From the NCBI RefSeq assembly GCF_003076475.1, contig NZ_CP020919.1:3224001-3288000 (forward strand): a stretch of DNA of 64,000 bases. Reading direction: 5' to 3'. Source of the DNA: Flavobacterium kingsejongi (GTDB taxonomy: Bacteria; Bacteroidota; Bacteroidia; Flavobacteriales; Flavobacteriaceae). The position numbers were made by a program, and so were the translations under genes. The notes beneath the pieces are model-generated. The model worked only from the letters and a program-made list of their open reading frames with translations. It was not told the origin of the DNA and made no database searches. Positions 60,443 to 64,000 of this stretch are shown in pieces. How positions within the stretch are numbered: the stretch's first letter is position 1; every line of letters begins with the position of its first letter.

Positions 60443-63190
60443 ATGAAAAATATATGTAAGTTTGGCTCCACAAAATTAAGCCATATTTTTACAAAAATAG
60501 CATTTAAACCTTTGCGTACAAACTTATTTCATATCGTTTTAGCGGCTTTTTTCCTATTCTTAGGAAATGCCAATCTTTATTCCCAGGAAATCCCAAAACC
60601 AAGTAAAAGCATTGCTGCTGAAAAACAACCAGATAGCCTTACGATTACTCCTCAAGGCCTTATTATACCCGCAGATTCTACTGCTGTTAAAGACTCGTTA
60701 AAAGTCAAAAAACCGATTATTGAAGACCAAATCCGTCACAAAGCTAAGGACTATACAAAAATGGATCAGAAGAAAAAACTGACCACAATGTATAACGAAG
60801 CGGAAGTCTACTACCAAGATATCGAATTAAAAGCAGGAATTATTGTAATTAACTATGAAAAAAGTGAAGTATATGCCGGCCGGATTAAAGATTCCCTTGG
60901 AAATTATACCCAATTTCCTAATTTCAAACAGGGGAATAACACCGTAGAACCCGATTCGATCCGATTTAATTTTAAGACTAAAAAAGCATTGATCTGGAAT
61001 TCCAGGACAGAACAAGGTGATATGAGAATAAAGGCTGAAGTCACGAAAAGAGAAAATGACTCGGTGTACTTCATGAAAAATTCCAGGTTTACTACTTCGA
61101 AAGATGTTGACAATCCGGAATATTATTTCCTCGCACGAAAGGTAAAATTCGTTCCCGGAAAGAAAGTTGTTGTCGGCCCTACCAATATGGTAATCGCTAA
61201 CGTCCCTACCCCTCTTGGGCTTCCTTTTGCTTATTTTCCAATGTCGGAAGAGAGTGTGTCGGGTTTTATATTGCCAAGCCCGGGACAAAATAACAATCGG
61301 GGATACTTCCTTCAAAACGGTGGTTATTATTTTGCTTTAAGCAAAAATTATGACCTGGCAGTTATTGGTGATTATTATACTAATGGAAGTTACGGGCTTC
61401 GTTTTGAATCCAGTTATGCCAAGCGTTACAAATACCGGGGCAATGTGAATTTAAGGTACGAGAACCTTATCAACAGCGAAAGAGGCCTTCCCGATTATAA
61501 CAAAACAAAAATTTACAACTTACAGTGGTCGCATTCTCAGGATACGAAATCCAGTCCAAGCTCCCGTTTTTCTGCTTCTGTCAATTTAGGAAGCAGCAAG
61601 TACTTCCAGCAGTCCATTAATCAGGTAAATACCGGCTCCAGGCTGAACAATACATTAAGTTCATCGGTATCCTATGCCAAAACATTTAATTCGATCCCAC
61701 AGGTCAATGTTTCGTTAACAGCAACCCATTCCCAAAACACACAAACACAGCAGATTGATATGACGCTTCCCACATTGCAGGCCAGTGTGGATCGTATTTA
61801 TCCATTTGCCCCAAAAGATGGAAGCAAAAGAGGATTAATCAAAAACATTAACTTTCAGTACAATTTAAATGCAAAGAACCAGATTCAGACTACTGACTCG
61901 CTTTTCTTTAAACCTGAAATGTTCCGTGATGCCAAAGTAGGATTCCAGCATTCTATTCCACTCAGTACCAACTTTAAAGTCTTCAAGCACTTTAGCGTGA
62001 CTTCCGGAGCGAATTATAACGAGGTCTGGACGTTAAAAACGATCAGCAAAAGATATGATGCGGCACAAAACAAAGAAATAACAACGGATATTAATGGATT
62101 TGATGCCTACCGTACTTACAATTTCAATACCAGCATCAATACCATCATTTACGGTACGTTTAATTTTGGTGAAGATAAAAGAATCCAGGCCATTCGCCAT
62201 TTAGTAAAACCTTCCATAGGGTATAGCTACGCACCGGGTTTTGAAAAATACTTCGATACCTACGCGATTGATGCCAGCGGAAGAACAGCGGAATACACCC
62301 GATTTGCCAATGGTGTTTACGGTGGGCCTTCAAAAAATAATTCCAATCTTTTAACCTTCGAGTTAAACAATACTTTCGAAGCTAAAGTCACTGATAAAGA
62401 CAGTACTAAAACGGCTCCTAAAAAGGTAATGCTGCTGAACAGTTTGCGTTTTGCGACCAGCTATGACATGACAGCCGATTCATTGCCATGGTCACCTTTA
62501 CGAATCAGTGGTGGAACCCTGCTCTTTAAAGACAAGATGAACATTAACTTCGCGGTAACCCTGGATCCTTATGCTTTGGATAATTCTAATCGAAAAATCG
62601 AAAAATTCAATATCGACAATGGCGGTAGCTTGTTCCGAATGACCAGTGCCAATTTAACCATGAATTACTCTTTGTCCAGTAAAGACAACAAAGCAGCAAA
62701 AAAGAACGAAGACCAGCTTTCCAATCAGGGATTGCGTAATGGTGGACGTGCCGATGACCTGTTTGGTACTTCTACCGATTTCAGTAACCAGAAGAGCCAG
62801 TTCGAAGACGACGATGATGAGGAAGAATCAGAGTTTAAAGGCTTCTTTAATGCTGAAATCCCCTGGGACCTGCGCCTTGCCTATTCCCTTACCTATGGAA
62901 ATATGACACGACAAAATAAGATTACGGGGAATTCGATAATGGTCTCCGGAAATATTGATTTAACACCGCGATGGAAAATGGGTGTTTCGACCGGATACGA
63001 TTTTGTCCAGAAAGGTGTTACTTTTACACAGCTCCGGTTTGAAAGGGATCTCTTAAGCTGGCGCATGGACTTTAACTGGGTTCCTATTGGGGATTATTCC
63101 TACTGGGGATTCTTTATCGGAATCAAATCCGGGATGCTTAGTGATATCAAATGGGATAAACGAAGCACTCCTGACCAACGTATCCGCTAA
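60443..63190 (+). CDS. lptD: LptD-like LPS assembly outer-membrane protein
   Basis: 915 residues from ATG 60443. A membrane-targeting segment at about 28-50 (HIVLAAFFLFLGNANLYSQ), an OstA-like periplasmic domain (about 95-240, YNEAEVYYQDIELKAG), then a long beta-barrel with many alternating aromatic strands. It should insert lipopolysaccharide in the outer membrane. A TATTTTTG box (60435-60442) abuts the ATG, so the true start could be TTG 60512 (LRTNLFHIVL), which would begin right at the signal peptide. An acidic stretch (QFEDDDDEEESEF) lies near residue 790. Confidence 0.85.
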   Translation: MKNICKFGSTKLSHIFTKIAFKPLRTNLFHIVLAAFFLFLGNANLYSQEIPKPSKSIAAEKQPDSLTITPQGLIIPADSTAVKDSLKVKKPIIEDQIRHKAKDYTKMDQKKKLTTMYNEAEVYYQDIELKAGIIVINYEKSEVYAGRIKDSLGNYTQFPNFKQGNNTVEPDSIRFNFKTKKALIWNSRTEQGDMRIKAEVTKRENDSVYFMKNSRFTTSKDVDNPEYYFLARKVKFVPGKKVVVGPTNMVIANVPTPLGLPFAYFPMSEESVSGFILPSPGQNNNRGYFLQNGGYYFALSKNYDLAVIGDYYTNGSYGLRFESSYAKRYKYRGNVNLRYENLINSERGLPDYNKTKIYNLQWSHSQDTKSSPSSRFSASVNLGSSKYFQQSINQVNTGSRLNNTLSSSVSYAKTFNSIPQVNVSLTATHSQNTQTQQIDMTLPTLQASVDRIYPFAPKDGSKRGLIKNINFQYNLNAKNQIQTTDSLFFKPEMFRDAKVGFQHSIPLSTNFKVFKHFSVTSGANYNEVWTLKTISKRYDAAQNKEITTDINGFDAYRTYNFNTSINTIIYGTFNFGEDKRIQAIRHLVKPSIGYSYAPGFEKYFDTYAIDASGRTAEYTRFANGVYGGPSKNNSNLLTFELNNTFEAKVTDKDSTKTAPKKVMLLNSLRFATSYDMTADSLPWSPLRISGGTLLFKDKMNINFAVTLDPYALDNSNRKIEKFNIDNGGSLFRMTSANLTMNYSLSSKDNKAAKKNEDQLSNQGLRNGGRADDLFGTSTDFSNQKSQFEDDDDEEESEFKGFFNAEIPWDLRLAYSLTYGNMTRQNKITGNSIMVSGNIDLTPRWKMGVSTGYDFVQKGVTFTQLRFERDLLSWRMDFNWVPIGDYSYWGFFIGIKSGMLSDIKWDKRSTPDQRIR

Positions 63191-63221
63191 CCAGAATACT
63201 ACAATTAATACTCATATTATC

Positions 63222-63602
63222 ATGAAAAAAATTATTCATACAACAAATGCTCCGGCACCTATCGGGCCATACAACCAGGCAGTTTTAGTAGATGGTACTT
63301 TGTACATCTCCGGGCAAATTGCGTTACATCCCGCTACCGGCGAATTGGTTAACGACTCTATAGAAACGGAAACCAAACAGGTAATGGAAAATATGAAAGC
63401 GGTATTGGAAGCTGCAGACATGACTTTTCTGGATGTCGTAAAGACAACAATTTTTATCATGGACATGAATGATTTTGCTAAAATAAATACGGTTTACGGC
63501 AGTTATTTCGACGAAAAAACCGCTCCTGCAAGAGAAACGGTTCAGGTGGCAGGTTTGCCAAAAAACGTAAATGTAGAAATTTCTATGATTGCTGTGAAAT
63601 AG
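63222..63602 (+). CDS. ridA: RidA family enamine/imine deaminase
   Basis: 126 residues from ATG 63222; a longer in-frame start at 63087 lies inside lptD and is rejected. Typical motifs: start TTNAPAPIGPYNQAV, SGQIALHP, and the C-terminal PARETVQVAGLPKNVNVEISMIA with the substrate-binding Arg and Glu. It removes reactive enamines made by PLP enzymes. Follows lptD by 31 bases; its 3' end overlaps convergent mgsA by 20 bases. Confidence 0.95.
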   Translation: MKKIIHTTNAPAPIGPYNQAVLVDGTLYISGQIALHPATGELVNDSIETETKQVMENMKAVLEAADMTFLDVVKTTIFIMDMNDFAKINTVYGSYFDEKTAPARETVQVAGLPKNVNVEISMIAVK

Positions 63603-63957
63603 CTTTCAGCAATAATTCGGCCGTAGCATAATTCGTTGCTAACGGCACATTATGGACATCACACACACGAATCAGCATATTAATATCTACTTCGTGTGCG
63701 TGGTTGGCCAAAGGATCTTTAAAGAAAATAACCATCTGGGTTTTTCCCTCTGCAACTCTTGCTGCGATCTGCGCATCACCCCCCATAGGACCGGAAAGCA
63801 TTTTTGTCACTTCAAAACCGGCTCTTTCCGCTTTACTTCCCGTTGTTCCGGTAGCAATCAGCGTTATGCCTTCCGCAATGAGTATATCCCTATGCTTGTT
63901 TAAAAACTGAACCATGTCTGCTTTCATTCCATCGTGGGCAATTATCGCTATTTCCAT
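63583..63957 (-). CDS. mgsA: Methylglyoxal synthase
   Basis: 124 residues. Converts dihydroxyacetone phosphate to methylglyoxal. Family motifs: IAHDGMKADMVQFL at the start, ATGTTGSKAERAG, SGPMGGDAQIAARVAEG (phosphate binding and catalytic Asp), and FKDPLANHAHEVDINMLIRVCDVHNVPLATN. Length is slightly shorter than the E. coli protein (152). Nothing else is visible to the window end at 64000. Confidence 0.94.
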   Translation of the reverse strand: MEIAIIAHDGMKADMVQFLNKHRDILIAEGITLIATGTTGSKAERAGFEVTKMLSGPMGGDAQIAARVAEGKTQMVIFFKDPLANHAHEVDINMLIRVCDVHNVPLATNYATAELLLKAISQQS

Positions 63958-64000
63958 AGGGGTATCTTTATAAAAGATTATTTTTTATTTACAGTATGGT

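Noticed and set aside
63087..63221. N-terminal extension of RidA inside lptD
   Set aside because: It lies in the lptD coding region in another frame; RidA proteins begin close to ATG 63222.

Overview
The window looks like a chromosomal segment of a member of Flavobacteriaceae (Bacteroidota), probably Flavobacterium or a close relative. The signs are AT-rich DNA, promoters of the Bacteroidota type (TTG about 18 bp before TAnnTTTG), two secreted proteins with type IX secretion C-terminal sorting domains, a bacillithiol gene (bshA), an ECF sigma/FecR/STN signalling set, a fused E1 alpha/beta dehydrogenase and an LptD-like outer-membrane protein. No rRNA, tRNA or CRISPR array was recognised.

Layout. 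1-12 kb: mixed housekeeping and regulatory genes (polysaccharide deacetylase, nucleotidyltransferase, MTA/SAH nucleosidase, a DapB-like reductase divergent from an AraC regulator, DinB plus WYL regulator, a nucleotidase divergent from a DeoR regulator, a CynX/NimT transporter, ComB plus LytTR, a lipoprotein with a metallopeptidase motif). 12-16.5 kb: small unknown ORFs, then an ECF sigma gene cut by an in-frame TAG, its FecR anti-sigma factor, and an outer-surface protein that joins an STN domain to 16-residue surface repeats instead of a TonB-dependent barrel. 16.5-18.2 kb: small genes, including a frameshifted P-loop kinase-like gene.

18.3-30.2 kb is the most coherent accessory block, an acetate/propionate uptake, sensing and activation locus on the minus strand. 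In transcription order it holds an InsA-like zinc-ribbon/HTH regulator, a porin, an MFS metabolite:H+ symporter, DUF6814, a small membrane protein, an SSS-STAC-histidine kinase (frameshifted), a receiver-only response regulator whose phospho-acceptor Asp is Glu, prpE, an IS5/ISL2 insertion sequence, and acs. The IS lies just upstream of the predicted acs -7 box. Together these lesions suggest a sensing pathway that is decaying or rewired.

30-48 kb: ordinary genes (SUKH protein, branched-chain/pyruvate-type E1, an isopenicillin N synthase-like oxygenase, SUI1, a nucleoside phosphorylase, an AraC-HTH/solute-binding pair, a transglutaminase, ung, mutS2, DCC oxidoreductase, twin T9SS cargo genes, aroC, an LpxH-like phosphoesterase), ending with an outer-membrane protein gene with TAG in its signal peptide. 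48.4-49.8 kb: a complete IS3-family element with a slippery heptamer. 49.8-64 kb: a bshA/GH3-beta-lactamase operon, an envelope and redox operon (amidase, MlaD, two Fe-S oxidoreductase subunits, a HAD protein, a conserved Bacteroidota protein), lptD, ridA and mgsA.

Four genes carry a single disabling lesion (two TAG codons, two frameshifts). Because TAG also ends several intact genes here, recoding is unlikely. Recent pseudogenes or residual sequencing errors are the two main explanations, and the sequence alone cannot separate them.
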